From Neobacillus driksii (GTDB taxonomy: Bacteria > Bacillota > Bacilli > Bacillales > Cytobacillaceae): a stretch of 64,000 nt of DNA. The notes beneath the pieces are model-generated. The model saw nothing but the letters and a program-made list of their open reading frames with translations, was not told the origin of the DNA and did no database searches. This document shows positions 1 through 7,765 of the stretch, piece after piece. The stretch lies in NCBI RefSeq assembly GCF_013409995.1, contig NZ_JACCBX010000011.1, positions 124,001 through 188,000 of the forward strand, given 5' to 3'. The first letter of the stretch is position 1. Each line of letters begins with the position of its first letter. A program made the position numbers and the translations under genes.

Positions 1-712
1 TTGCCCGGCTGGTGAAGAGATTTGTATTTGTAAGCGCAATGTTGGCTTCGTCAAATTTCTTTTCCTGATAATTTCCAGCGTTGTAGGCCTGCACAACCCG
101 TATGCCGGTCAAGTTTTCCCTTGTTACACGATTCAAGTTATCTGTTAAACTCTGAATAATTTTGAATTTTGGCAATGCGACAAAAATAAGAATACACAGC
201 ATCAAAATTAGGAATAAAACGGCAAAGCCAGTTGCAGCCGTCCATTGCCAGCTCTTTCCCATCATTTTCATGACAGCCCAAACCGCTAGAATTGGAGCCT
301 TTACGATTACTTGTAATCCCATTGAAATAAGTAGTTGAATCTGAGTAATATCATTCGTGGAGCGGGTAATAAGACTTGCTGTTGAGAAGCCATTGATCTC
401 TTCGATTGAAAAAGACATTGTCTTCTCGAAAACCATAGCCCGAAGACGAACAGAAAAACCAGCCGCGACTTTAGCTGCAAAAAAGCCAACAATGATAGAT
501 GCAATCACACTACCAACTGCACATAAAAGCATATATCCTCCTTGGAGGAGAACATCACTCATCTTACTTCCTTCTGTTTGTACCAGCATGGTGATTTCAT
601 GCATATAATCTGGTAGCTTTAAGTCTAGGTACACCTGTGTCACGATGAATACCAAACTGCACAGTATTAACAGGTATTCTTTTTTCTGTAGATATTTAAA
701 TATTTTCAGCAT
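1..712 (-). CDS. ABC exporter, transmembrane domain (3' part outside window)
   Basis: This is the N-terminal 237 residues of an ABC transporter half-exporter; the reading frame is open to the window edge, so the ATPase domain is expected beyond position 1. The start ATG at 712 is preceded by AGGAGGG. The protein has a first hydrophobic segment at about residues 13-32, a second at about 55-78, then the amphipathic coupling region FSVRLRAMVFEKTMSFS, a STASLITRSTNDITQIQ motif typical of ABC_membrane exporters, and a further hydrophobic pair at about 150-190. This is the pattern of heterodimeric multidrug exporters such as B. subtilis YfiB/YfiC and Lactococcus LmrCD. It follows a MarR gene by 74 bases with a MarR-type operator between them, so a drug- or stress-induced efflux role is inferred. 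The substrate cannot be read from the sequence. Confidence 0.88.
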   Translation of the reverse strand, partial: MLKIFKYLQKKEYLLILCSLVFIVTQVYLDLKLPDYMHEITMLVQTEGSKMSDVLLQGGYMLLCAVGSVIASIIVGFFAAKVAAGFSVRLRAMVFEKTMSFSIEEINGFSTASLITRSTNDITQIQLLISMGLQVIVKAPILAVWAVMKMMGKSWQWTAATGFAVLFLILMLCILIFVALPKFKIIQSLTDNLNRVTRENLTGIRVVQAYNAGNYQEKKFDEANIALTNTNLFTSRA

Positions 713-742
713 GTATATCCCTCCTGTGAGCCATTCACATTA

Positions 743-761
743 AACCTAATAGTGTTAGATA
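743..761 (-). promoter_or_regulatory. Second MarR operator, between marR-like gene and ABC exporter
   Basis: AACCTAATAGTGTTAGATA matches the reverse complement of the perfect palindrome at 1253-1271 at 16 of 19 positions. It lies 31 bases upstream of the exporter start, so it could give separate control of the exporter within the operon. Confidence 0.6.
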
Positions 762-786
762 ATTCTTTAAAAACTTAGCAGACTCA

Positions 787-1233
787 CTATTCATGCCTGC
801 ATTCTTGATCATTCATATCATTGGTAATATCTTTTATCCGTTTAATAATTCGAATTAATTCCTGAGCATCTTTTTCACCAAGTTGTTGAAGAGTATGCTG
901 CATCATCGAAATCAGTTTATTATATTCTTCCATCATAAAACTTTTACCAGATTCAGTTATTGTAACAATAACCACTCGTTTGTCGTTTTCAGCCCTGTTT
1001 CGTTCAATAAAACCTTTTTTGGCTAAACTGTTGAGGGCGGATGCAACACGGGGGGTGGTAAGATCCAATTTCTCACTAAGATCACCTGATGGAACCCCGT
1101 TACTTCCAAAAGTAAGATACCCTAAAATTCTTCTCTCACCATGAGAAAGATCATCAACTTTTTTCTGAAATGGCAGTTTAGCTGTTCTAGTCATAATATG
1201 AAACAGCTCTTCCGCCAACGCCTTGAAGTCCAT
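787..1233 (-). CDS. MarR-family winged-helix transcriptional regulator
   Basis: This 148-residue protein has the MarR layout: a dimerising N-terminal helix (about 1-30), a winged helix-turn-helix at about 45-105 (GDLSEKLDLTTPRVASALNS recognition region, then the wing with RAENDKRVVIVTITESGK) and a C-terminal dimer helix. The DxR-type wing motif NDKR is seen. An upstream in-frame start at 1299 would add 22 residues, but that region carries the promoter and operator, and the ATG at 1233 has GGAAGGGG at good spacing, so I chose 1233. It is probably an autorepressor that also controls the exporter downstream, because copies of one palindrome lie in front of both genes. The inducing ligand is unknown. 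Confidence 0.9.
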   Translation of the reverse strand: MDFKALAEELFHIMTRTAKLPFQKKVDDLSHGERRILGYLTFGSNGVPSGDLSEKLDLTTPRVASALNSLAKKGFIERNRAENDKRVVIVTITESGKSFMMEEYNKLISMMQHTLQQLGEKDAQELIRIIKRIKDITNDMNDQECRHE

Positions 1234-1252
1234 TTTCAAACCCCTTCCGAAA

Positions 1253-1299
1253 TATCTAATACTATTAGATAATATATTCAATTTGGAGCACATTGTCAA
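1253..1299 (-). promoter_or_regulatory. SigA-type promoter with overlapping MarR operator
   Basis: Read on the minus strand: -35 TTGACA (1299-1294), a 17-base spacer, -10 TATATT (1276-1271), then a palindrome TATCTAATACTATTAGATA (plus-strand reading, 1253-1271) with 9-base arms around one central base. The palindrome touches the -10 box, which is the usual place for a repressor to block open-complex formation. It is 19 bases upstream of the marR-like start. Confidence 0.82.
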
Positions 1300-1415
1300 G
1301 GAATTTCAATCCAGGACAGAATAATAAGAACGATAAAAATTTTATGGGTTCTGTACTGCCTATTTTAATTTGCCAGTCCCCGCCTAATTACACTTTAAAT
1401 TTTTGATATTCTCAT

Positions 1416-1456
1416 AAAAAAACTAATCAGAATTTTTTTCCGATTAGTTTTTGTTT
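1416..1456 (-). terminator. Rho-independent terminator after the AraC gene
   Basis: Arms AAAAACTAATC and GATTAGTTTTT flank a 13-base loop, with a T-run on the minus strand. It lies downstream of the AraC-family gene at 1771-2592 and upstream of the MarR promoter. The symmetric A/T tails could let it work both ways. Confidence 0.7.
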
Positions 1457-1535
1457 TATTGAATGTTTTTTTACACTCTCAGATATATTATTTTAGCTTT
1501 GTTAAAATCTGATGTAGTTTTACTGTGTTTGAAAA

Positions 1536-1722
1536 ATAAACGGAAAAATTCCGGCTAAATTGGGAAATACCCATATTTCCTTGAAATTAAGCGGAGCTTT
1601 TCCGTTTATTTGATCAAAATCTTTGGATTTTGTCATATCTAGAGCAGTTAACCGGAATATCTCCGCTTATATCAGCTTCATAAGCTTCCTCTAAATACAT
1701 TAACCGGAAATTCTCCGCCTAT
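1536..1722. repeat. Four scattered short CGGA/TCCG dyad repeats in a gene-free stretch
   Basis: The gene-free stretch of about 470 bases (1300-1770) contains four related imperfect palindromes of about 22 bases: 1536-1557 (AATAAACGGAAAAATTCCGG), 1588-1610 (TAAGCGGAGCTTTTCCGTTT), 1648-1670 (TTAACCGGAATATCTCCGCT) and 1700-1722 (TTAACCGGAAATTCTCCGCC). Each is a CGGA-W-rich-TCCG dyad flanked by TAA. No protein-coding potential was seen. Their role is unknown; they look like dispersed intergenic repeats rather than an operator array for one gene. Confidence 0.6.
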
Positions 1723-1770
1723 GAATTCTCATACCTACACGGAAATCAACAATGAACCATAACAGAGCCA

Positions 1771-2592
1771 TTATTTTAAGTTCTGATGAATTGCAGTCTC
1801 CAAAGGGTACATATCCATAAACGACTGGGGCTGCTTATCTCGGTACTCCTTTGGTGTACATAATTTTATCTTTACAAAGTTACGATTAAATGAACGTATG
1901 CTTTCGTAACCACAAAGGAAAGCAATTTCTGTAATATTCTTTTCTGTATAAATTAATAGATAACAAGCATAATTTACTCTGGTTTCATTTAAAAAATCGA
2001 CAAACGACATATTAATATGGGTATTAAAATACTTCGATAAATAGTTATAACTGTAACCTACTGTTCCAGCGATACTTTTTAAAGAAATCGATTCTGTAAA
2101 ATGGTCCTGAATATAGGTTAACAATTTATGGAGCAGCTCTTGATCTTGTTTTTCACTTTTAATTAAGCTGGTTTGTCCCATTAGTTCAGACAATAGTAAA
2201 TAAAGGCAAGCCTTTTGTTCTAGCAGATTTGGGTTATCTTTGAAAAGTGTCCTAGAAATGAGTGTATTTGCTTCCTGAGATAAGGTGAAAACTGGATTTT
2301 CAAGTGAACTATTTTCTATCATCCTTTGAAATGTCGGAACATAGTCTGGCGAAAAAATACAAATATTAGCTCGAGAATGTGATTTTGTAATAAACGAGTG
2401 AATTTCAAACGGCAATATGAGTAAGAATTGTCCAGTTTTCAAATGGTAACTTTTTTGACTAATTATGACTTCCATTTCCCCATCAACCAAGAATAATAAT
2501 TCAAAACCACGATGAAGATGGCTTGGAAAGTTTAAATCCAATGTATGATAGTTTGATATGTAATCAAAATGGTGAGCCTCATATATTAACAT
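1771..2592 (-). CDS. AraC-family regulator with N-terminal cupin sensor domain
   Basis: A 273-residue one-component regulator. Residues about 15-70 form a cupin-like ligand pocket (HLHRGFELLFLVDGEMEV, then the LKTGQFLLILPFEIHSF strand pair). The C-terminal 100 residues are a double helix-turn-helix of the AraC/XylS type, with the second-helix signature ITEIAFLCGYESIRSFNRNF and the tail CTPKEYR. The frame stays open to 2823, but that would overlap the divergent gene at 2722 and lacks the domain; the ATG at 2592 follows a GAGG about 11 bases upstream and is followed at once by the cupin domain, so I use it, with some doubt. It is divergent from the Gfo-ThuA-Gfo operon and probably activates it in response to a sugar. 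Confidence 0.85.
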   Translation of the reverse strand: MLIYEAHHFDYISNYHTLDLNFPSHLHRGFELLFLVDGEMEVIISQKSYHLKTGQFLLILPFEIHSFITKSHSRANICIFSPDYVPTFQRMIENSSLENPVFTLSQEANTLISRTLFKDNPNLLEQKACLYLLLSELMGQTSLIKSEKQDQELLHKLLTYIQDHFTESISLKSIAGTVGYSYNYLSKYFNTHINMSFVDFLNETRVNYACYLLIYTEKNITEIAFLCGYESIRSFNRNFVKIKLCTPKEYRDKQPQSFMDMYPLETAIHQNLK

Positions 2593-2721
2593 TCTAAGAA
2601 CATCCTCAAAGAGTAAATTTTGTCTAGGATTATATAAGTTTTTACTTGTTGTGTCAAACCTGTAAATGATAGATTTATCGATATTAGAGTTATCTTGATG
2701 GCAAACGAAAGGAGATACGAT
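2593..2721. promoter_or_regulatory. Divergent promoter region of AraC gene and Gfo-ThuA-Gfo operon
   Basis: A 129-base AT-rich spacer separates the two divergent starts. It must hold both promoters and the AraC sites. I could not pick a convincing consensus -35/-10 pair or direct repeats by eye. Confidence 0.45.
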
Positions 2722-3882
2722 ATGGAAAAAATTAGAATTGGAATGATTGGTTATAAATTTATGGGTAAAGCACATAGTCACGCTTACCGGGATCTTCCAC
2801 TCTTTTTCCCGAATACCGTTCATCCTGAGATGAAGGTTATTTGCGGACGTGACCTAAACGGTGTGACCACTGCAGCCAAGCAGTTCGGCTGGGAGGAATA
2901 TACAACGGACTGGAAGAGCCTCTTAGTAAGAGCTGACATCGATTTAATCGATATTAATGCACCTAGTGATGTACATAAAGAAATAACGATTGCCGCTGCT
3001 CAAGCTGGCAAACATGTTTTTTGCGAAAAACCGTTAGCGCTTACATTAAAGGATTCTAGAGAAATGCTGGATGTCGTTGAGGCTGCTGGAGTCAACCATA
3101 TGGTTGGATTTAACTATCGTTTTGCTCCTGCTGTTATGCTGGCTAAAAAGCTTATTGATGAAGGAAGGCTCGGCCATATCTATCATTTCCGTGCTTGGTT
3201 TTTACAGGATTGGCTCGTGGATCCAAACTTCCCGTTAGCCTGGAGACTCCAGAAAGAAATTGCCGGTTCAGGCTCTCATGGAGACCTTGGGGCTCATTTA
3301 ATCGATCTATCTCACTATCTCATTGGCGATATTACCGAAGTCATTGGTATGAACGAAACATTTATTAAAGAACGTCCTATTCCATCGCAGATGACTGGTT
3401 TATCAGCAAAAGTCAGTGATAGTAATGAAAAAGGCGAAGTGACAGTCGATGATGCTACCCTATTTTTAGCTCGATTTGCTAACGGAGCTTTAGGAAGCTT
3501 TGAAGCTACTCGCTTTGCGGCTGGACACCGCTGTACGAATTCTTTCGAAATCAATGGCAGTAAGGGGAGTGTGATCTTTGATTTTGAACGGATGAATGAA
3601 CTGCAAGTTTATTTCGTTGATGACCGAGACGATGTTCAAGGCTTCCGCCGCATCTTAGCGACTGACCCCGCGCACGCTTATGCGGAAAACTGGTGGCCGC
3701 CAGGACATACGATTGGTTATGAACATACGTTTATTCATGAAATGGTTGAACTTATGGATTCTTTCCGGGAAAATCGACAGCCTGTTCCAAATTTCCGTGA
3801 TGGCGTAAAGTGCCAGGAAGTCTTAGAAGCGGTTGATTTATCGATTGAAAAACGCCAATGGATCCGAATTTCTGACGTTTAA
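2722..3882 (+). CDS. Gfo/Idh/MocA-family NAD(P)-dependent sugar dehydrogenase
   Basis: A 386-residue oxidoreductase. The N-terminal Rossmann fold starts at residue 5 (IGMIGYKFMGKAHSHAYRD, a GxxGxxGxxH-like NAD loop) and contains the family motif CEKPLA (E102-K103-P104), whose lysine is the usual catalytic residue. The C-terminal alpha/beta domain has GSHGDLGAHLIDLSHYLIG with the conserved Asp and His of the active site. The start at 2722 has AAAGGAGAT at ideal spacing; the longer frame from 2695 has none. It heads a three-gene operon with a ThuA-like protein and a second dehydrogenase. Members of this family oxidise or reduce sugars, often at C3 or C2; the substrate is not known. Confidence 0.9.
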   Translation: MEKIRIGMIGYKFMGKAHSHAYRDLPLFFPNTVHPEMKVICGRDLNGVTTAAKQFGWEEYTTDWKSLLVRADIDLIDINAPSDVHKEITIAAAQAGKHVFCEKPLALTLKDSREMLDVVEAAGVNHMVGFNYRFAPAVMLAKKLIDEGRLGHIYHFRAWFLQDWLVDPNFPLAWRLQKEIAGSGSHGDLGAHLIDLSHYLIGDITEVIGMNETFIKERPIPSQMTGLSAKVSDSNEKGEVTVDDATLFLARFANGALGSFEATRFAAGHRCTNSFEINGSKGSVIFDFERMNELQVYFVDDRDDVQGFRRILATDPAHAYAENWWPPGHTIGYEHTFIHEMVELMDSFRENRQPVPNFRDGVKCQEVLEAVDLSIEKRQWIRISDV

Positions 3883-3907
3883 AAAAATGTAAAGGAGTGC
3901 TTTTACC

Positions 3908-4645
3908 ATGAAAAAAAGTGCATTGATTGTTTGGGGAGGATGGGATGGCCATCAGCCCGAACAGGTAGCTGAGATATTTAAAGGGATTCTTGAGGAAGAA
4001 AACTTCCAGGTAGAGGTATCCAATTCACTAGACTCGTATGCTGACAAGGAAAAACTTAAGCAATTGGATTTAATCGTTCCACACTGGACTATGGGTGAAA
4101 TTGAAAGAAAGTATGTCCTAAATATCTCTGAAGCAGTTGCAGCAGGTGTTGGTTTAGCTGGATGCCATGGTGGAATGTGTGACTCTTTCCGTAATAATGT
4201 GGACTGGCAATTTATGACCGGGGGTAATTGGGTCGCCCATCCAGGAAATGATGGTGTGGAATACATGGTCAACATCAAACATTCCTCAAGCCCATTATTA
4301 GAGGGTATCTCTGATTTTAAAGTCACTAGTGAGCAATATTACCTTCACTACGATCCAGCTGTAGAAGTATTAGCTACTACTCGCTTCCCGGTTTTTCACG
4401 GACCGCACAGTGCTAATAAAGCAGTGGATATGCCTGTTGTTTGGACCAAACGCTGGGGCCTTGGAAATGTGTTCTATAGTTCGTTAGGACATCAAGCCAA
4501 TATTGTTGCTATGCCTGAAGTTTCTCTGATCATGCGACGCGGATTTTTGTGGGCTGCTGAAGGAAAGAAAAGAGCCGAAGAAATGGATGTTGCATCTATT
4601 TATGGTAATGTACGAACTTATACTGGCATGGGTGACAGTCAATAA
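3908..4645 (+). CDS. ThuA-like (trehalose utilisation/glutamine-amidotransferase fold) protein
   Basis: A 245-residue cytoplasmic protein. The N-terminus IVWGGWDGHQP, the GxGLAGCHGG elbow at about residues 80-90 and the GGNWVAHPG segment are the ThuA signature, a fold of the class I glutamine amidotransferase-like superfamily. ThuA proteins accompany Gfo/Idh dehydrogenases (ThuB) and act on 3-keto sugars in disaccharide catabolism of rhizobia; the exact reaction is unsettled. The start follows AAAGGAGTG. It lies 25 bases after the first dehydrogenase and 53 bases before the second, so all three are probably co-transcribed. The role here, processing an oxidised sugar or glycoside, is inferred from context. 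Confidence 0.85.
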   Translation: MKKSALIVWGGWDGHQPEQVAEIFKGILEEENFQVEVSNSLDSYADKEKLKQLDLIVPHWTMGEIERKYVLNISEAVAAGVGLAGCHGGMCDSFRNNVDWQFMTGGNWVAHPGNDGVEYMVNIKHSSSPLLEGISDFKVTSEQYYLHYDPAVEVLATTRFPVFHGPHSANKAVDMPVVWTKRWGLGNVFYSSLGHQANIVAMPEVSLIMRRGFLWAAEGKKRAEEMDVASIYGNVRTYTGMGDSQ

Positions 4646-4698
4646 GAGAAAGCGGAAGGCAAGGCAAGCTAATCCATAAACATAAACTGGAGGTTTCT

Positions 4699-5790
4699 AT
4701 GAAAAAACTTAAAATCGGTATCATTGGTTGTGGAAATATTAGTTCGATTTATATGGAAAACTGTCAGAAGTTCCCTCACCTCGAGCTAATGGCATGTGCG
4801 GACTTAGATGTATCGCGGGCACAGTTACAAGCTGAAAAGTTTGGTGTCCCTAGGGCTTGTTCCGTAGAAGAATTACTGTCTGACCTAGCGATTGAACTCG
4901 TAATCAATTTAACCATTCCTAAAGCACATGCCTCTGTTTGCATTCAGGCACTTGAAGCAGGCAAGCATGTTTATACAGAAAAACCACTGGCTGTCACACG
5001 CGAGGAGGGTAAACAAATTTTAGAAACAGCTAAGAAGCATAATCTTCTTGTTGGCAGTGCACCCGACACTTTCTTAGGTGCGGGGATTCAAACTGCTATC
5101 AATCTATTAGAACAAGGAGAAATTGGAGTTCCGATTGGAGCATCTGCATTCATGATCTGCCGTGGGCACGAACATTGGCATCCAGACCCTGCCTTTTATT
5201 ATGATACTGGCGGCGGACCGATGTTTGATATGGGACCATATTACTTAACAGCCTTAGTGGCTCTTTTAGGTCCAATCAAACGAATTACTGGTTCTACTCG
5301 TATCAGCTATCCTGAAAGAACGGTGCTTAGCACTCCGAAAGCAGGTACTAAAATTGATGTAGTAATTCCTACACACATCTCGGGTGTGATCGATTTTGAA
5401 TCAGGTGTAGTTGGAAATATTACCACAAGCTTTGACGCCTTTGGCGGCACATCGCTGCCCCCTATTGAAATTTATGGCAGTGAAGGAACGTTGCTTGTCC
5501 CTGATCCCAATACGTTCGGAGGACCTGTGAAAATAAGGAAACGGGATGAAAACGAATTTAAAGAGGTTCCTCTTGCATATGGATATTCCCAAAACAATCG
5601 AGGGCTTGGCGTTGCTGATATGGCTAAAGCCATCCTCGAAGGTGGGAAATATCGTGCAAATAGTGAATTAGCGTATCACGTTTTAGAAGCGATGCATGGC
5701 TTCCATGATTCTTCAGATAGCGGAAAACATTATGTAATGGAAAGTACATGTGAGCGTCCTGAATCGGTGTCTTTGGAATTACACGCTTAG
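4699..5790 (+). CDS. Second Gfo/Idh/MocA-family dehydrogenase of the operon
   Basis: A 363-residue oxidoreductase with NAD-binding loop IGIIGCGNISSIYMENC at residues 6-22, the YTEKPLAVT motif (E94-K95-P96) and the C-terminal signature GGGPMFDMGPYYLTALVALLGP. These mark a different subfamily from the first dehydrogenase of the operon, so the two enzymes probably catalyse different steps or form an oxidise-process-reduce cycle around the ThuA-like protein. The ribosome binding site is TGGAGG, 8 bases before ATG. A strong terminator follows 46 bases after the stop. Substrate unknown. Confidence 0.9.
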   Translation: MKKLKIGIIGCGNISSIYMENCQKFPHLELMACADLDVSRAQLQAEKFGVPRACSVEELLSDLAIELVINLTIPKAHASVCIQALEAGKHVYTEKPLAVTREEGKQILETAKKHNLLVGSAPDTFLGAGIQTAINLLEQGEIGVPIGASAFMICRGHEHWHPDPAFYYDTGGGPMFDMGPYYLTALVALLGPIKRITGSTRISYPERTVLSTPKAGTKIDVVIPTHISGVIDFESGVVGNITTSFDAFGGTSLPPIEIYGSEGTLLVPDPNTFGGPVKIRKRDENEFKEVPLAYGYSQNNRGLGVADMAKAILEGGKYRANSELAYHVLEAMHGFHDSSDSGKHYVMESTCERPESVSLELHA

Positions 5791-5836
5791 TCATTCGATC
5801 TTTACTGGATACTAGAAACCTTGATAAATGATAACT

Positions 5837-5870
5837 AAGGGCTCCCCATTTTTTGGAGAGCCCTTATTTT
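5837..5870 (+). terminator. Rho-independent terminator of the Gfo-ThuA-Gfo operon
   Basis: AAGGGCTCC(CC) pairs with GGAGAGCCCTT around a loop of T residues, followed by ATTTTT. It ends the plus-strand operon before the convergent esterase gene. Confidence 0.85.
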
Positions 5871-5937
5871 TGGAAACTTACTTGCCCAAAATGCCTCGTC
5901 TTGCGATATTTATCCCTTAAACATTTAAAGTTATCAG

Positions 5938-7134
5938 TTAAAAGGTTTTATTGGTGTTTTTTTCTTTATCTCCCGTGAAACCGTCTAATCCCTGTCTTTT
6001 TAACTCCTCTGCTACAAGTCTTGCAAGTTCTGTTGCTCCTGCACGGTTTGGGTGCAATGTATCACCATTCATATAAAGAGCAAGAGTGGCTTCCGGTCCA
6101 ATAGAGGTAAAGTATGCTGAACTTAATACATTTAAGTCTATCAAAGGTACATTTTCTTCCTGTGTTAAAGCGATAATAGAGTGTCTGTACCAACGGTTTA
6201 CGGACGTGTGAACGCCATCCGCATTAAAGTCTGATGCTCTTCCTTGTGGAGTCGATAGTACCACTGTTGCACCTTTTGCCTTGACCTGCTGGACCATTTC
6301 CCGCATATACTCTTTAAATTGCGCTTCCGTTGTTGTATTTTTAGGATTTGTATCATTAATTCCAAGCTGTAAAATAAAATAATCGCCTGGTTTAATATAT
6401 TTTAGAATGGCTTCTAACTGGCCATCATCCTTAAATCCTCTTGCGATTTGGCCACCGGATGCCATATTTCTAACCTGAAAGATCTCTGGGTCAACAAATT
6501 GCGGGAATAATTGCCCCCACCCAGCCTGGATACTGCTGTCTAATGGATAATAATTCGCGACTGTGGAGTCCCCGCCAATATATATTGTTCTTTTGGTTTC
6601 TGGATGGCGGGACAGCTTGTTGATTTCGAGAGCACTTAAAGTAAAATTGGTACCCGCCTTACCTTCCGTAATTAACAGATTAAGCTGACCATCCTTAATA
6701 GGTATTTGAAATGAATCTGTCGCATTATTACCTGTCATATTTATGACCTGATAGACTTCTTCTGCAGCGACACTGACTCTGAATGCATCTCCTAAAGTGA
6801 CCTTAACTTCGTAAAGTCCATTTGGCAGATCAACGTTAAACGTATTATCACTAGTTGTACCATATTCTAAAAACTGAACAGCATCACTAGCGACGCCTGA
6901 ACCGGATGCCGGTACATTAATCATATCTTCCGGCGTATTAAAGCCATAACGCTTTTTCTCATCGTATTTCTCGGTGGCACTGACACCTACGTAACCTTTT
7001 TCCACCTCACCATTGCCGAAGTCAAACTTATAATTACTTGGTTCTGCGTTTACAGGTAAATGAGTAAAGCTTCCAAAAAATGCAACCATCATTATAATAA
7101 TGGTTAATGTCTTTAAAATCGCATTCTTTTTCAC
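5938..7134 (-). CDS. Secreted GDSL/SGNH acetylesterase (rhamnogalacturonan acetylesterase family) with N-terminal beta domain
   Basis: A 398-residue exported esterase. Residues 1-30 are a signal peptide ending VNA|EP. Residues about 34-172 form a beta-rich accessory domain (starts YKFDFGNGEVEKGYVGV). The catalytic SGNH domain runs from about 183: GGDST with nucleophile S190, block II glycine in NMASGGQ, block III GIND with N260, and the DTLHPN Asp-His pair D358/H361. It resembles B. subtilis YesT/YesY with an extra N-terminal module. It probably removes O-acetyl groups from a polysaccharide. The start is GTG with AAGGAA upstream. A cre-like box and a possible 24-codon leader peptide lie upstream. 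Its position beside the PL15 block leaves open whether pectin or acetylated polyuronate is the substrate. Confidence 0.87.
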   Translation of the reverse strand: MKKNAILKTLTIIIMMVAFFGSFTHLPVNAEPSNYKFDFGNGEVEKGYVGVSATEKYDEKKRYGFNTPEDMINVPASGSGVASDAVQFLEYGTTSDNTFNVDLPNGLYEVKVTLGDAFRVSVAAEEVYQVINMTGNNATDSFQIPIKDGQLNLLITEGKAGTNFTLSALEINKLSRHPETKRTIYIGGDSTVANYYPLDSSIQAGWGQLFPQFVDPEIFQVRNMASGGQIARGFKDDGQLEAILKYIKPGDYFILQLGINDTNPKNTTTEAQFKEYMREMVQQVKAKGATVVLSTPQGRASDFNADGVHTSVNRWYRHSIIALTQEENVPLIDLNVLSSAYFTSIGPEATLALYMNGDTLHPNRAGATELARLVAEELKRQGLDGFTGDKEKNTNKTF

Positions 7135-7191
7135 GATTCCTTCCTCTCCCTTTTCCTTTTAATTTACTTTCAATTTCATCCTGTGTTCTCG

Positions 7192-7266
7192 CTATCTACA
7201 TGACATAGCTATGTAGGCCCTACAAACCAAAAAAAGAACGAAAGCGATTACATTGATTGTCGCCAT
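7192..7266 (-). CDS. Possible 24-residue hydrophobic peptide in the leader of the esterase gene
   Basis: A short frame with a near-perfect ribosome site (AAGGGAGGTGG) directly before ATG encodes a peptide starting MATINVIAFVLFLVCRAY, a single hydrophobic segment with two Cys and two Arg near the end. It ends 57 bases before the esterase start. It is too short for family recognition. It may be a small membrane peptide or a translated leader; a cre-like box lies inside it, which argues that the region could instead be purely regulatory DNA. Confidence 0.35.
   Translation of the reverse strand: MATINVIAFVLFLVCRAYIAMSCR
7239..7252. promoter_or_regulatory. cre-like catabolite control site upstream of esterase
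   Basis: CGAAAGCGATTACA fits the CcpA consensus TGWAANCGNTNWCA at 13 of 14 positions. It is about 105 bases upstream of the esterase start, so glucose repression of that gene is plausible. Nothing else is evident in the surrounding gap (7267-7532). Confidence 0.6.
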
Positions 7267-7532
7267 CCACCACCTCCCTTCTTGAATATATTTCAGGAAT
7301 ATTTTTCCGTCATTATCAATTTTTTAAATTATCAAGGAAATAGGATTTTGTATTTTCTTGCACCAACAGCAAATTCATGGTGATAGGTCTTTGTTAACTG
7401 GCATTTTATTATTCCGGGTATTTGGTTTGATGGATTGGAGATGACTGGGTTGAGACATCATCGTCTACTCCTGCCCTTAAAAACATAATCTTTAAAAAAA
7501 ATGAACAGAATATAGTTTTGGAGGTGATAAAA

Positions 7533-7667
7533 ATGGATGAGAATACAAAAAGCTATCCGAATGCGAGTTTAGGCGGAAAGAAGTCTAATGAAAAAGGTGA
7601 AGGTGATTCTGGCCATATGCGTTATGGTCAAGGGAACAAGGGCGAAAGCAAGGGTAGAAACAAGTAA
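7533..7667 (+). CDS. Small hydrophilic protein of unknown function (44 aa)
   Basis: A 44-residue frame preceded by GGAGGTGATAAAA, an excellent ribosome site. The peptide is rich in Lys, Gly, Ser, Asn and Glu, has no hydrophobic segment and ends in a basic KGESKGRNK tail. It resembles the disordered, Gly/Lys/Asn-rich small proteins often found in spore-formers, but I do not recognise a family. It is the only plus-strand gene between two minus-strand units, and a bidirectional terminator follows 43 bases downstream. Confidence 0.65.
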   Translation: MDENTKSYPNASLGGKKSNEKGEGDSGHMRYGQGNKGESKGRNK

Positions 7668-7710
7668 TAGCAAATAAAATTTGTAATATTGATCCTTTTC
7701 ACCATAACAA

Positions 7711-7757
7711 AAAATGCTCACAAACATTGTTTTAACAACATTTGTGAGCATTTTAAT
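7711..7757. terminator. Bidirectional terminator between small protein and kdgF-like gene
   Basis: The 14-base arms AAAATGCTCACAAA and TTTGTGAGCATTTT are perfect complements around a 16-base loop. A/T tails on both sides suit the two convergent genes. Confidence 0.85.
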
Positions 7758-7765
7758 ACATTCAA

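Noticed and set aside
307..504. A 65-residue open frame on the minus strand
   Set aside because: It lies in another frame inside the ABC exporter coding region, which itself is open to the window edge.
1234..1299. 22 extra N-terminal residues for the MarR protein
   Set aside because: This stretch holds the promoter and operator, and the internal ATG has a good ribosome site.
3952..4326. A 124-residue antisense frame
   Set aside because: It is a shadow of the ThuA-like gene and lacks a ribosome site.
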